Origin: CAWAMR01 sp963783095
Lineage (GTDB): Bacteria > Planctomycetota > Planctomycetia > Gemmatales > Gemmataceae
DNA: 64,000 bases
Assembly: GCA_963783095.1 (NCBI GenBank)
Contig: CAWAMR010000013.1
Coordinates: forward strand, 62,001-126,000
Direction: 5' to 3'
Below are positions 29,476 to 38,971 of the stretch, in pieces. The stretch's first letter is position 1. Every line of letters begins with the position of its first letter. The translations under genes and the position numbers were made by a program. The notes below the pieces were generated by a model that saw only the letters and a program-made list of their open reading frames with translations, was not told where the DNA came from and searched no databases.

Positions 29476-29811
29476 CTACGTAAAGCGTATCAAGTCGGCC
29501 CATTCCAACCGTTTGTCTAGTTCCACCGAAATGCGATAGGTCTTATTCATATGTTCGATACACGAGGTGACTTTCCCGGTAAACTTCAACGGTCGAAGAT
29601 GGAGCGATGATTCGATCGTCAGGCTGACTTCTTGACCAATCTCCAGCGCCTGCGAAACGAATATTCCGAGACTTTGCGCGGTGGCATCCGCGAGCGCGAG
29701 CGCGAGGTTCGGCCCCAGCAGCAGGCTGCCGCGATGAAAACTAATCCTCGGCATCCCTCGGGCGGGACGTGGACGATCCACCACATTTTGCGGGGTAGTT
29801 TCGGAACTCAT
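29476..29811 (-). CDS. PilZ-like domain protein
   Basis: 111 residues. The middle is a six-strand beta pattern with VSLTIESSLHLRPLKFTGKV then SCIEHMNKTYRISVELDKRL. Together with R-P-A-R-G-x-P-R near residue 15 this resembles a diverged PilZ domain, though the classical RxxxR plus D/NxSxxG signature for cyclic-di-GMP is not clear. It is the sole gene between a palindrome and the divergent ASPIC/UnbV gene. If PilZ, it may not bind the nucleotide. Confidence 0.5.
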   Translation of the reverse strand: MSSETTPQNVVDRPRPARGMPRISFHRGSLLLGPNLALALADATAQSLGIFVSQALEIGQEVSLTIESSLHLRPLKFTGKVTSCIEHMNKTYRISVELDKRLEWADLIRFT

Positions 29812-30022
29812 GACGGGATCCGGTCGGGCACCATGCGATCCAGGACGTGGTGATCGCGAAATAGGGGGCTATAAAACTCGTAGCACGCGATTTAGAGAAG
29901 TCAAATCGAAACCTCAAGAATGCAATAATCCTATTCGGTGTATTGTCGTCGTGGGTTTGATCTGGTATGGTCCAATCATCATTTTTCCCTTTCATCGTTC
30001 GATTGCAGCAAGGGAAGTCCAC

Positions 30023-31802
30023 ATGAAAAGATACTGGGTAAATTTCGCCTCACTGGCGCTGGCGGTCCTGGGTGGGTGGGCTTGCGGTCCGAACGGAAAG
30101 GCACCTGCTCCGGTCAGTTCCGCGAGGCCCGCAAAAGTGTCCGAAGAGGCCGACGGTCCAGCGATCTTTTCGGACATCACCGAATCCAGCGGCATCAAAA
30201 TGACCTACCGCAACGGCGAAGACAAGAATCATCTGGCGATTCTTGAATCGTTGGGCGGCGGCGTTGGGATACTCGACTACGATGGCGACGGCTTGCCAGA
30301 CGTCTTTATCACCGGCGGAGGGGACTTCGTTGGAAAAGACAAGAAGGAGATTGTCGGCCTGCCTTGCAAACTCTTTCGCAATCTGGGTGACAACCGATTC
30401 AAGGATGTCACAGTGGAAGTGGGGCTGAGCCATCTGGCGGGCGGGAAACCCTGGTTCTTTACGCACGGTGTCGCGGTGGGTGATTTCGACCGCGATGGTT
30501 ACCCCGACTTGCTGGTCATGGGCTGGGGACGCATCGCACTCTTCCGAAATGTCGAAGGCAAACGCTTCGAGGATGTCAGCGCCAAAGCCAAACTGGACAA
30601 GGGCATTACCTGGGCGACGAGTGGAGCTTGGGCCGACTTCGACGGCGACGGCTGGCCCGATCTCTACGTATGCCAATATGTAGATTGGTCATTCTCGAAT
30701 CATCCCCGTTGTGCCTACGATGGAAAAACCGAGGATGTCTGTCCTCCCAAAAGCTTCAAGGGCTTGACGCACAAGGTCTATCGCAACCTGGGCGACGGCA
30801 CCTTTGCGGATGTCAGCGCGACCTGCGGTTTGGTCGCCGGAACCGCCAATTGCAGCAAGGGGCTTGGAGTGTTGGCCGTAGATGTAGACGGCGACGGCAA
30901 GCCGGATGTCTATGTCTGCAACGATACGGTCGACAAGCTCCTCTACGTCAACCAATCGACCCCAGGCAAAATCGTTTTTGTGGAACGCGGCTTGTTGAGC
31001 GGGTCGGCCCGCGACGATCAGGGCAACCCAAACGGGAGCATGGGCGTCGATGCCGGCGATTACGACGGCAGCGGCAAGCCAGGGCTCTGGGTCACGAATT
31101 ATCAGAATGAGTTGCACGGTCTGTACCGCAATCTTTGTCGGCCCGGTCAGACTTTGTTCGGCTTCCAGACATCCGCTGCGGGGATCGCAGCGATTGGCCA
31201 AAAGTACGTCGGCTGGGGAACCGGCTTTATCGATTTCGATCTGGATGGCTGGGGAGGATCTGTTTGTGAGCAACGGGCATGCGGTTCGCTATCCCAAGGA
31301 GCCTGGGGTTACGCGCCGACAGAAGCCGGTTCTGTTGCTCAATCGCGGCAACGGCAAGTTTCTGCCTGCGCCGAAACGAATCGGTTCCTATGGCGATGAA
31401 GAACACCTCGGCAGGGGCGTCGGCTTCGTCGATCTGGACAATGACGGGCGCATCGACATGGTTCTCAATCACCTCAACGAACCCGCAGGTGTGCTGCGCA
31501 ACGTAGCCCCGGAAGGAAATCACTGGCTCGGCGTCAAGCTGATCGGCTCAAAAAACGCCGACGTTGTGGGTGCCAAAGTGGTTCTGGAAATGGGAGATCG
31601 CAAGCAAACACGATTCGCCAAAGGGGGAGGCAGTTATGCTTCATCGTCCGATCGCCGCCTGGTTTTCGGACTGGGCAAGGCCGATCGTGTGGGAAAAGTG
31701 ACTGTGACATGGCCCGACGGTAAGCAGCAAGAATGGGAAGGACTGAGCATCGATAGCTATCATGTGCTGGTACAGGGTCAGAAGGAAGACGCTGAAATAT
31801 GA
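30023..31802 (+). CDS. FG-GAP / ASPIC-UnbV (CRTAC1 family) secreted protein (one frameshift)
   Basis: The ATG at 30023 after AGGGAAG gives MKRYWVNFASLALAVLGGWA then C, so it may be a lipoprotein, although the lipobox is poor. Repeated FG-GAP/VCBS calcium-binding blades follow: ILDYDGDGLPDVFITGGG, VGDFDRDGYPDLLVMGWG, WADFDGDGWPDLYVCQY, AVDVDGDGKPDVYVCND, DAGDYDGSGKPGLWVTNY and FVDLDNDGRIDMVLNHL. The C-terminal ASPIC/UnbV domain reads NHWLGVKLIGSKNADVVGAK then GSYASSSDRRLVFGLG and VTWPDGKQQEWEG. A single frameshift near 31253 splits the sixth blade region. Exported beta-propeller adhesins or binding proteins of this class are abundant in planctomycetes. Confidence 0.93.
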
Positions 31803-31816
31803 AGTAAAGAACTAAC

Positions 31817-32269
31817 ATGCCTTTATACAGCGTAGATTGCGAAGCTCCGGGCGGGGGTTATGGGGAAACCGCTGTACTTGTCTATGACGAAGGCGGTCGG
31901 TTTATCCAAAATGTAGAATACCTCGATCTCATATTTGATGTTTGGTGCGGAGGTGAATTGGTGCAGGATGTCGAATGTTATTGCGTAACGACCTCATTAT
32001 GGAATTATCTGGACGCTAACGGTATCAAAGGCGTTTCTGTTCGTGGAATGACAACCACACCTGGGGATTACATGATTGAGATGGAGCCCGATCGAATTAT
32101 TCCGCAATTTGAAGAGCTGGTATTGCCCAGAGGCTTACGAGGACGATGGGCTGATGGGTGGACTATCGAGAAAAGTACCATTCCGATTGCCGATATGTTC
32201 ACAGGGCCTGGACTACCTCTTTTTGTGACTGAGCGCGGCGAAAGAACTCCTAGTGAGCTATGGCGTTAG
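31817..32269 (+). CDS. Hypothetical protein
   Basis: 150 residues, ATG 14 bases after the ASPIC gene stop. The base composition is AT-richer than neighbours and the reading frame is intact. Sequence features are a run of aromatic and acidic residues (FIQNVEYLDLIFDVWCGG) and PGDYMIEMEPDRIIPQFEEL. No signal peptide, membrane segment or known domain is recognised. The atypical composition may indicate recent transfer. Confidence 0.6.
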   Translation: MPLYSVDCEAPGGGYGETAVLVYDEGGRFIQNVEYLDLIFDVWCGGELVQDVECYCVTTSLWNYLDANGIKGVSVRGMTTTPGDYMIEMEPDRIIPQFEELVLPRGLRGRWADGWTIEKSTIPIADMFTGPGLPLFVTERGERTPSELWR

Positions 32270-32408
32270 CGGCGTAGAGTTTACGCTTGCATCCTTTTTG
32301 GATAGTTGACTTGACACAATCGGGAAGAAAATGAAACTCCTCATGTGAATAATGTGCAGAGAAGGCGACTGTCGAATGCAGCGAGAGGTGTCCTGCAAAA
32401 AACGTCGA

Positions 32409-33342
32409 TCAACGCCGGCCGCCGGTTCCTTTGAGCTTATCCGCCCGCAGCGCCTCGATCAGCGTCTCGAAGCCATCGGGGCTGCCGGCCACCCATTTGC
32501 TTGCGCCCTCCAGACGCAGGACCTCTGCGGTACACTCATTTTTGTCGTCCATCGCCAGCATCAGTTGGGTGAAGCGAGCGGCACGATTCTTGTCGAAGTC
32601 TTTGGCGGCAGTGAACACGCAGTGGCTAAAGGAAGGCGAAGTCCACACCGATTTCAAGCCCTCTACTTCCGGAGCCTTGCGGGCCACGAGATCGTCCCAT
32701 AGGCGCTGCGCCGACGATACCGGCATCGGCCCGCCCGGCACGCAGGGCCTTCAAGACGTGGTGCGGACTGGAACACGGGTTGCCGCGCAGGTCCAATTCC
32801 TCGTCAAGATGAAGGAACTTGACCTTGTCCAGCTCCACACCATCGCTTTTCAGGTAGTGAAGCGGCAGGACAATAGCTTCAGCGGCCTCCCGGCTGCCGA
32901 GTACGAGAGTTTTGCCCTGTAATCCTTTTGGATCCTTGATCCCCGACTCATTGCGAACCAGCAACTTGCAGCGGAAATTGCAATCGACATCGCGCATCAC
33001 CAAGGTCTGGCTCTGCCCGTTGCAAAGCAGGTGGTATTGGGCGTGGGCCAGGGGAGTGTTCCAGGCGATGTCAACGTGATTGCTGCGCAAGGCATCCACG
33101 AGAGCGTCGTAATTCGAGTACAACACATAATCGATCGGCAGATCGGTCTTGGCAAAATAACGGCGCAGGTTGTCAAAAACAGTCACCGCGCTGGGTGCGT
33201 AGGCAACCGCACCGATGCGCAGCACTCGTGGAGGAGCAGCCTTTTCGCCGCCGATGAGCTGAACGGGCTTGTCGGCCGAGCGCGTCGCGCCGGCCGTTGT
33301 CAGTGCTATTGCAATGGTAACAATGCTTTGGAAGTACGACAT
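32409..33342 (-). CDS. phnD: Phosphate/phosphonate (PhnD-like) ABC transporter substrate-binding protein (one frameshift)
   Basis: The start at 33342 gives MSYFQSIVTIAIALTTAGAT, a signal peptide. The body reads RIGAVAYAPSAVTVFDNLRR, PIDYVLYSNYDALVDALRSN and HVDIAWNTPLAHAQYHLLCN, which match the PhnD/TauA-type periplasmic binding fold. Later GIKDPKGLQGKTLVLGSREA and GRADAGIVGAAPM follow. The last third is in another frame after about 32705 (SPSFSHCVFTAAKDFDKNRA). No permease or ATPase genes adjoin; orphan PhnD-like proteins are common in planctomycetes, so the ligand is unknown. Confidence 0.8.
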
Positions 33343-33446
33343 ATGACCCTCTGAGGTTGCGCTGGCCCAACTCATTGGAAAATGAATTACTTGCGGGTCG
33401 ATCCGCTCTGCTATACTATCGATATGCTGCCACCTGAGGAAATTCC

Positions 33447-33686
33447 ATGCGAGCCAGTGATCTCTTGACTTGGACCAGAGCCACGCCATTCGTCCCGTTT
33501 CGGATCCGGCTCAATAGCGGGCGGTCTTTCGAGATACGTCACCCGGAGATGCTTCGAGTCGGCCTGACGAGTATGCATGTCTACACGTTCGCAGGTGAAC
33601 CGTCCGATCCCTATGAGCGCGTGGAGATGGTATCCCTCGTTATGGTCGAGAGCATTGAGCCGATCGAGGCCGGGCACCCTGCCTGA
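33447..33686 (+). CDS. Small conserved-looking protein of unknown function
   Basis: 79 residues, ATG at 33447 with GAGGA seven bases upstream. The pattern TPFVPFRIRLNSGRSFEIRH then PEMLRVG and a C-terminal VEMVSLVMVESIEP occurs as a short stand-alone protein type in planctomycetes, by my recollection. It lies between phnD (divergent) and the ECF sigma gene, 34 bases upstream of the latter, so cotranscription with sigma is likely. Confidence 0.7.
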   Translation: MRASDLLTWTRATPFVPFRIRLNSGRSFEIRHPEMLRVGLTSMHVYTFAGEPSDPYERVEMVSLVMVESIEPIEAGHPA

Positions 33687-33720
33687 CGCATCTATTCCGC
33701 AGTTCGCCGGTTCCAAAACC

Positions 33721-34347
33721 ATGGCTGCTTCCGAAATCCACGACCGCGATGGTGGGCAACAATCATCCGGCACATCGCGAAGCCTGTTGGCCAGAGTCCA
33801 GGCCGATGAATCCGATGCCTGGGATCGTCTGGTACATCTCTACGCGCCTCTGGTTCTGCACTGGTGTCGCAGCAGCGGACTTCAACATGAGGACGCCGCC
33901 GACATTTTTCAGGAAGTGTTTCAGTCGGTGTTGAAGTACGTGGGGAAGTTTCGCAAAGAAAATACGAAAGATACCTTTCGAGGCTGGTTGCGCAGAATCA
34001 CACAGAACAAAGTACGCGACCATTTTCGCAAACTGGGTCGCGATGCTCGTGGAGAAGGCGGATCGACGGCCTTGACTTGGTTTGCTCAACTTCCGGAGCC
34101 AAGTAACATTGAGGACGACCTAACGCCGGACGATGAAGGAGAACGCGGGTTATTTGCGCGCGCTCTGGAGATGATTCGTGGAGAATTCGAGGAACGAACC
34201 TGGGCCGCCTTTTGGCGAACCACCGTGGAGGGACAGGCACCGAAAGATGTTGGACTGAGCCTGTCCATGAGTCCGGGCGCAGTGCGGGTGGCGAAATCGC
34301 GGGTGCTGCATCGCCTGCGAGAAGAACTGGGCGATCTGATGGAATAG
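33721..34347 (+). CDS. ECF-type RNA polymerase sigma factor
   Basis: 208 residues from the ATG at 33721. Region 2 is visible as WDRLVHLYAPLVLHWCRSSG, EDAADIFQEVFQSVLK and RGWLRRITQNKVRDHFRKLG. Region 4 is EERTWAAFWRTTVEGQAPKD then GLSLSMSPGAVRVAKSRVLH. A long linker separates them. Planctomycetes often pair such ECF factors with Hanks-type kinases that carry a zinc-finger N-terminus, and such a kinase follows 430 bases downstream. The kinase probably controls this factor. Confidence 0.93.
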   Translation: MAASEIHDRDGGQQSSGTSRSLLARVQADESDAWDRLVHLYAPLVLHWCRSSGLQHEDAADIFQEVFQSVLKYVGKFRKENTKDTFRGWLRRITQNKVRDHFRKLGRDARGEGGSTALTWFAQLPEPSNIEDDLTPDDEGERGLFARALEMIRGEFEERTWAAFWRTTVEGQAPKDVGLSLSMSPGAVRVAKSRVLHRLREELGDLME

Positions 34348-34463
34348 TTTAAGTGTAGACCGGTCGCTCCGCGACCGGAAGCTTACCGGTTGCCGAGCAA
34401 CCGGCCTACATGGAATAGATCAAGTGTAGACCGGTCGCTCCGCGACCGGAAACTTACCGTTTG
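34339..34463. repeat. Direct repeat carrying two GGTCGCTCCGCGACC hairpins after the sigma gene
   Basis: A unit beginning ATGGAATAG and containing GTGTAGACCGGTCGCTCCGC occurs at 34339 and again at 34410 (offset 71). The first copy includes the sigma stop codon. A complementary partner of the CCGGTTGC segment (GGTTGCGGAGCAACTGGCC) is near 34619. Confidence 0.75.
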
Positions 34464-34477
34464 CGCGTACCTGTTTA

Positions 34478-34607
34478 GCCAAAGGCGAGCGTCGAGGCGT
34501 AAGCTCGACGTGTACAGTCATCATACAGCAGTTGGGTTACCGGCGAAAAATGCGCACGAGTGGTGGCAGTCCACGTCGAGCTTACGCCTCGACGCTCGCC
34601 TTTGGCT
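34478..34607. repeat. Distal relative of the RAYT-flanking palindrome
   Basis: AGCCAAAGGCGAGCGTCGAGGCG... at 34478-34512 pairs with a complementary copy at about 34571-34607 (CCACGTCGAGCTTACGCC...). Its centre and the flank GTGGTGGCAG are the same as in the arrays at 10.8-12.5 kb, with GTCGAG replacing GTCGGG. This shows the family moved 22 kb from the transposase. Confidence 0.75.
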
Positions 34608-34679
34608 TAACTGATACGGTTGCGGAGCAACTGGCCTACACTGTAACGAATTTCCGTTACTCTTCCTGGTACTGGCCAT

Positions 34680-34772
34680 AAATGCCTGGAATGCGAAGCA
34701 TTCCGGTCTGAGCACCCTGTATGGGTGCAATATCAAAGCCCAGGGTCGCGGTACTCGCGCACCCTGGGTACA
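34680..34772. repeat. Palindromic element with AAAGCCCAGGGT core
   Basis: Contains GGAATGCGAAGCATTCC (a small palindrome) and CCCAGGGTCGCGGTACTCGC with the complement GCGCACCCTGGG. The AAAGCCCAGGGT core recurs at 38640 and, inverted, at 38790. It ends five bases before the kinase ATG. Confidence 0.65.
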
Positions 34773-34776
34773 CTTG

Positions 34777-36646
34777 ATGAGTGAGCAGATGCGCGCATCG
34801 AACTGTCCCGATCCCGCAGAACTGGCTCAGTTCGTCACCGGCAACCTGTCCGGGAAAGTGTTCGCGCGTTGCCGGTCACATTGAAGCTTGCCTCGCTTGC
34901 GAAAGTGCCCTGGCAAAATTCGATGATCCGTCAAATCCCTTCATCTCTCAGTTGCGTCACTGTGCCACCGAAATTCATCATCCCGTAGAGCCGGTGCCCA
35001 GCGATCTGTTGACGGCAGTGCAATCGCTGCGCAGCGAACTCCAGCCTGCGAATGAATCGCACGTTGGACTTCCTCGACAACTCGGCAAATTCGAGTTGCT
35101 CGAGGAACTCGGCATGGGATCTTTCGGTCATGTCTTTGCGCCCGCGATACCGAGCTGGGTCGAATCGTCGCCATCAAGATGCTGCGATCGGGCCGGCTCG
35201 CGAGCCGGGAGGAAGTCGATCGCTTCGTTCGTGAAGCTCGCAGCGCCGCCCAGCTTCAACATCCCGGCCTGGTTGCGCCTACGAAACCGGTCAAACCGAG
35301 GAGGGCGTGGTTTACCTCGTCGAAGAGTTTGTCCAGGGAGAGACGCTGTCTGCTCATCTAAAGCCAGGCCGCCTCACTTATCCCCAGATTGCCGAAATGA
35401 TAGCCAAGATCGCCGAAGCTCTCGATTATGCCCACCGACATGGGATCATCCATCGCGATGTAAAGCCCTCGAACATTCAACTCGATGCGGAGGGAAAGCC
35501 TCATTTGATGGATTTTGGTTTGGCCAAGCACGAAGCGGATGAATCGTCGATGACGCTCGATGGCGATTTCCTGGGCACACCCGCCTATGTATCGCCCGAG
35601 CAAGCGCGGCGAATCCCACACTGCCGATGGCCGAACCGACATTTATAGTTTGGGGGTTATCCTCTATGAACTCCTGACCGGAGAGCGGCCTTTCCGGGGG
35701 AGCCGGCAGATGCTGCTCCTTCAAGTGCTTCAGGATGAACCCCGGCCACCGCGTCAACTCAACGACAAGATCCCGCGCGATCTGGAGACGATCTGTCTGA
35801 AGTGCTTGTCCAAATCGCCAGCTCGGCGCTATTCAACGGCTCAAGAGCTTGCCGACGATCTACGGCGATTTTTGCAAGGCGAACCGATCAAGGCCAGGCC
35901 GCTGGGCTGGCCGGAGCATCTGTGGCGCTGGTCGCGCCGCAATCCTGTCGCGGTTGGATTGTTCCTGGCCGTGACATTGGCATCGGCGTTTGGATTGTGG
36001 GAGCTATCTCGGCTATCCGAGTTTTTGGTACGCAAGAGCGCGCCTGGAAAGTGCAGCCCAGCAGTCCGAGATTCTCGATGAGGTCAACAATGTTTACAGT
36101 GCCGATGTCGTCGAGCGAGTCAAATTGAAAGGGGTCGAAGCCACCCACGACTACTTGCATCGAAAAGACACCATCGCACTGCCCGCGACGCTGACGATCG
36201 ACCTTGCCAAAAAAATCAGCGAACGCGGTGAATCGGGGGTTCAAGTTCGGCTCTATAGCGACTACCCTTTCAAAACCCGAAAGGATGGCGGCCCGAAGGA
36301 CGATTTTGAAATCGAATGCTGGCCCAACTTCGAAAACAACCGACAGAACCCTATTACCGCTTCGAGGAATTCCAAGGCCGGCCGTCGCTGCGCTATGCGA
36401 CGGCCCGGCGCATGCAGGCCGCCTGTTTGGAGTGTCACAACCACGATCCGAACAGCACGTACCACTTTTGGAAGGAGGGCGACGTTCGAGGTGTTTTGGA
36501 AATTATTCAACCGCTCGACCGGGATGCAGTTGGCGCGGGAAGGACTGCGAACGACACTTATCTCGATGGCGATCATCTCAGGATCGCTCGTGGCACTCTT
36601 GGTGTTATTTCTGTTTCTGGGCAACCGACGCAAGCTTCCAACTTGA
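34777..36646 (+). CDS. Membrane Ser/Thr protein kinase with zinc-finger N-terminus and DUF3365 (c-heme) sensor domain (frameshifted)
   Basis: The ATG at 34777 starts the protein; about seven frameshifts are spread along it. The N-terminus has an H-x3-C-x2-C finger (GHIEACLACESAL). Kinase motifs: LGMGSFGHV loop, VAIKML, catalytic IIHRDVKPSN, HLMDFGLAK, GTPAYVSPEQ and the GRTDIYSLGVILYELLTGER block. A first membrane helix (NPVAVGLFLAVTLASAFGLW) follows, then a domain matching DUF3365/Tll0287-like sensors: LKGVEATHDYLH, ATLTIDLAKKIS, RLYSDYPFKTR, and a heme motif AACLECHNHDP. A second helix (ISMAIISGSLVALLVLFLFL) ends the protein. The heme domain would face the periplasm and the kinase the cytoplasm, giving a redox or gas sensor. 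The upstream sigma gene is a plausible target. The start is 15 bases after a palindromic element. Confidence 0.85.
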
Positions 36647-36898
36647 TCTGAAGCGAACTTCCAGTGCGGCCAAGTATTCGCGAATCGCGTCTTTGGGTAT
36701 TGGCCTAAGCTTCTTCTTCGGTGTCAGCCAACCTTGATAGTGGAGCTTTGTAAACTATAATTAACTAGTGGACAAATGATACATTATGTTGTCTCTTTTT
36801 TACCCGCGAGCGTATAACTTGGCAGTTGATCAAACAATTATCGATATGACACACTTGCGAAGTTCCTTGGTTAATGGGGCTCGTCCGTTGAGCTGGGC
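36647..36898. other. AT-rich intergenic region
   Basis: No reading frame, RNA gene or clear repeat is visible before the 74-bp array begins. The composition is AT-rich (for example TAAACTATAATTAACTAGTG near 36750), and a promoter could lie here. Confidence 0.4.
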
Positions 36899-37500
36899 TG
36901 CTACAATTTGCTACAAAAATCGGTTTGTACAATGATGATCGCAAATACAAACGAACTAACTCGCGAATGGCCTGCTACAAATTGCCTTCGCAATTTGGTT
37001 TGCCGGTCAACGATTGAATCGCCAAACAAACGAGGCGGTGAACGGACATGCTACAGATTGCTACAAGAATCGGGTTGTACAGCAATGTTCGCAAATTCGA
37101 ACGAACGACTTTTCAAACGGCGTGCTACAAGTTGCTAAACAATTTGGTTTGTGGATCGACAATTGAATAACCAACAAACGAGGCGGTGAACGGACATGCT
37201 TCCAAGAACTAAAGCCAATCAAACGCTTATCGATTTGATGGATTGGCGAAGTTTTTGCGGATGAGAGCCCGAAACTGGGGGCAGACGCTACAAATTGCTA
37301 CAAGTTTTGCGGTTTCGTTCAACGACATATAATACAAACGTAAATCATAACGAATGGGATGTTACAAATTGCTACAAGTTTTGCGGTTTCGTTCAACGAC
37401 ATATAATACAAACGTAAATCATAACGAATGGGATGTTACAAATTGCTACAAGTTTTGCGGTTTCGTCCAACGAAATATAATACAAACGTAGATTTGTTTA
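36899..37500. repeat. AT-rich tandem array with a ~74-bp period and GCTACAA pairs
   Basis: Units begin near 36899, 36973, 37049, 37123, 37199 (degenerate), 37287, 37361 and 37435. The last three are nearly identical (period 74); the first four form two similar 150-bp blocks. Most units carry the paired motif GCTACAAATTGCTACAA, with ATAATACAAACG or AAACGAGGCGG further in. The array is far more AT-rich than the genome around it. No coding frame is credible. It fills most of the gap between the kinase and the next gene. Confidence 0.85.
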
Positions 37501-37584
37501 TTTGTTAGAGTCTCAGGAAAGGCGAATAGAGTTTTCTGTAACGCTCGCCCGTTAGACTTTCATACGATTCAAGATCAACCCTCG

Positions 37585-38564
37585 GTGGAGCAAATACTGT
37601 GTCCAATTTATTCCTCTCCATTTACATGTCCGCTGTCGGCTCGCCTGAACTGCTTCCTCCGCCTGGCCAAGCCCGACGCGAACCCGCAGGAAGTTCGCAA
37701 GATGATCGAACGCAGCCTGCCCTACATTCAGAAAGAAGGCGTGGCCTGGATCGAGAGTCGAAAGTGCATTTCCTGCCATGTTGTCTCCTTCATGGTTTGG
37801 AGTCTGGAGGAATCCCGCACGCATGGCATCTCCATTGACACCAAGAAATTGAACGAATGGGATTCGTGGTCGCTGGCGGGTGCAACCGCCAACGGCGTCG
37901 AAGGTGTGGCGCAAATGATCCTGGCCCGCTCTACCGGATGCCGATGAGAAAACCCAAACGACCTTGAAGAAGATGGCCGAGAACATCGTTTCGACACAGC
38001 AGCCGGAAGGGTTCTGGAAAGCGGGCGGTCAACTTCCGGCTCAAAAGCGACCACAGCAGGAAACCACCGAAGTAAGCACGATGTATGCGGTTCTAGCCAT
38101 CGCAGTGCTTGAAGAGCGCGGTAAGTCGGATGAGAAATTGACCAAGAGCCGGGAGAAAGCCCTGAAATGGCTCAAGTCTGCAAAACCTGGTGTGAGCAAT
38201 GAATGGCATGCCTTTAAGCTGCTTATCGAGCATCGCTATGGAAATGCCAAGCAAGTCGAAGAACAACTTAAGAACCTGCTGGCGGCACAGCAATCTGACG
38301 GCGGCTGGGCCTGGCGGCGCGGTGATACCAGCGATGCGCTGGCGACCGGCGAGGTTCTGTACGTTCTCAGCGTGCTGGGCCAGCCGAATACTTCTCCGGC
38401 CATTCGACTGTGCCTGGCAATTCCTGATTGACACTCAGCGCCCGGATGGCTCGTGGGCAGTAAAGGGAACCAAAGAAGGGTTCAAGAACCAGGTCCAGCC
38501 GCACACGAGTCTCTGGGGAACTGCATGGGCGGCAATTGGTTTGTCGCGGACGCTGGGTAAATAG
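37585..38564 (+). CDS. Prenyltransferase/squalene-cyclase-fold protein with CxxCH motif (frameshifted, start uncertain)
   Basis: The conserved part begins around 37640. It reads ANPQEVRKMIERSLPYIQKE, then GVAWIESRKCISCHVVSFMV, which has a CxxCH motif placed as in planctomycete secreted terpene-cyclase-fold proteins. Alpha/alpha repeats follow: AENIVSTQQPEGFWKAGGQL, KNLLAAQQSDGGWAWR and FLIDTQRPDGSWAVKGTKEG. The QQSDGGW and QRPDGSW forms are the QW motifs of squalene cyclase-type barrels. Frameshifts near 37650, 37935 and 38405 interrupt it. Start choices are GTG at 37585 or 37599; neither gives a convincing signal peptide, so the true 5' end may be damaged. The gene is followed by the Tat protein at 38972. 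No cyclase active-site DxDD is seen, so catalysis is doubtful. Confidence 0.75.
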
Positions 38565-38589
38565 CAGTCCTGACACAACAGTTGAAAGA

Positions 38590-38850
38590 TCAGGACAGAC
38601 CAACGCGAAGCGTTCGGGTCTGGGCACTCTGAAAGATCGCCAACAAAGCCCAGGGTTGCCGAACTCGGCAACCCTGGGAACCTTGGACCCAAACCGCTGA
38701 CTTCCAGTTTCGAGGCTCTGGCCCCAAAGTGTGCGGAGGTCCTCTTGCGGGTTGAAGATTTCCCAGGGCGTGCCGAGTACGGCAACCCTGGGCTTTGTCT
38801 GCGCACTCCTTCAGAGTGCCCAGACCGAAGACGCTCCGCGTCATCCATGA
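38590..38850. repeat. Long inverted repeat with ~70-bp arms
   Basis: The left arm at about 38598-38672 (ACGCGAAGCGTTCGGGTCTG ... CCCAGGGTTGCCGAACTCGG) pairs with a right arm at about 38770-38848 (GTGCCGAGTACGGCAACCCT ... CCCAGACCGAAGACGCTCCG), with about 100 bases between. The same CCCAGGGT core occurs in the element at 34680-34772. No coding frame is in 38565-38971. Confidence 0.8.
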
Positions 38851-38971
38851 ATGGTCAGTTTGCAATTGCTGTGACACTATGTGTCGAGACCTTGCAACCG
38901 AACCGATCGCTCTTTTTGACGACCGCCACTTTTCGTGACGGCCCGATCTTTTCTCTCCAAGGAGTCTGAAC

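Noticed and set aside
36908..37138. A 76-codon frame with cysteine- and asparagine-rich sequence inside the 74-bp array.
   Set aside because: The composition follows the DNA repeat and frames are open by chance; no ribosome binding site or conserved sequence is seen.
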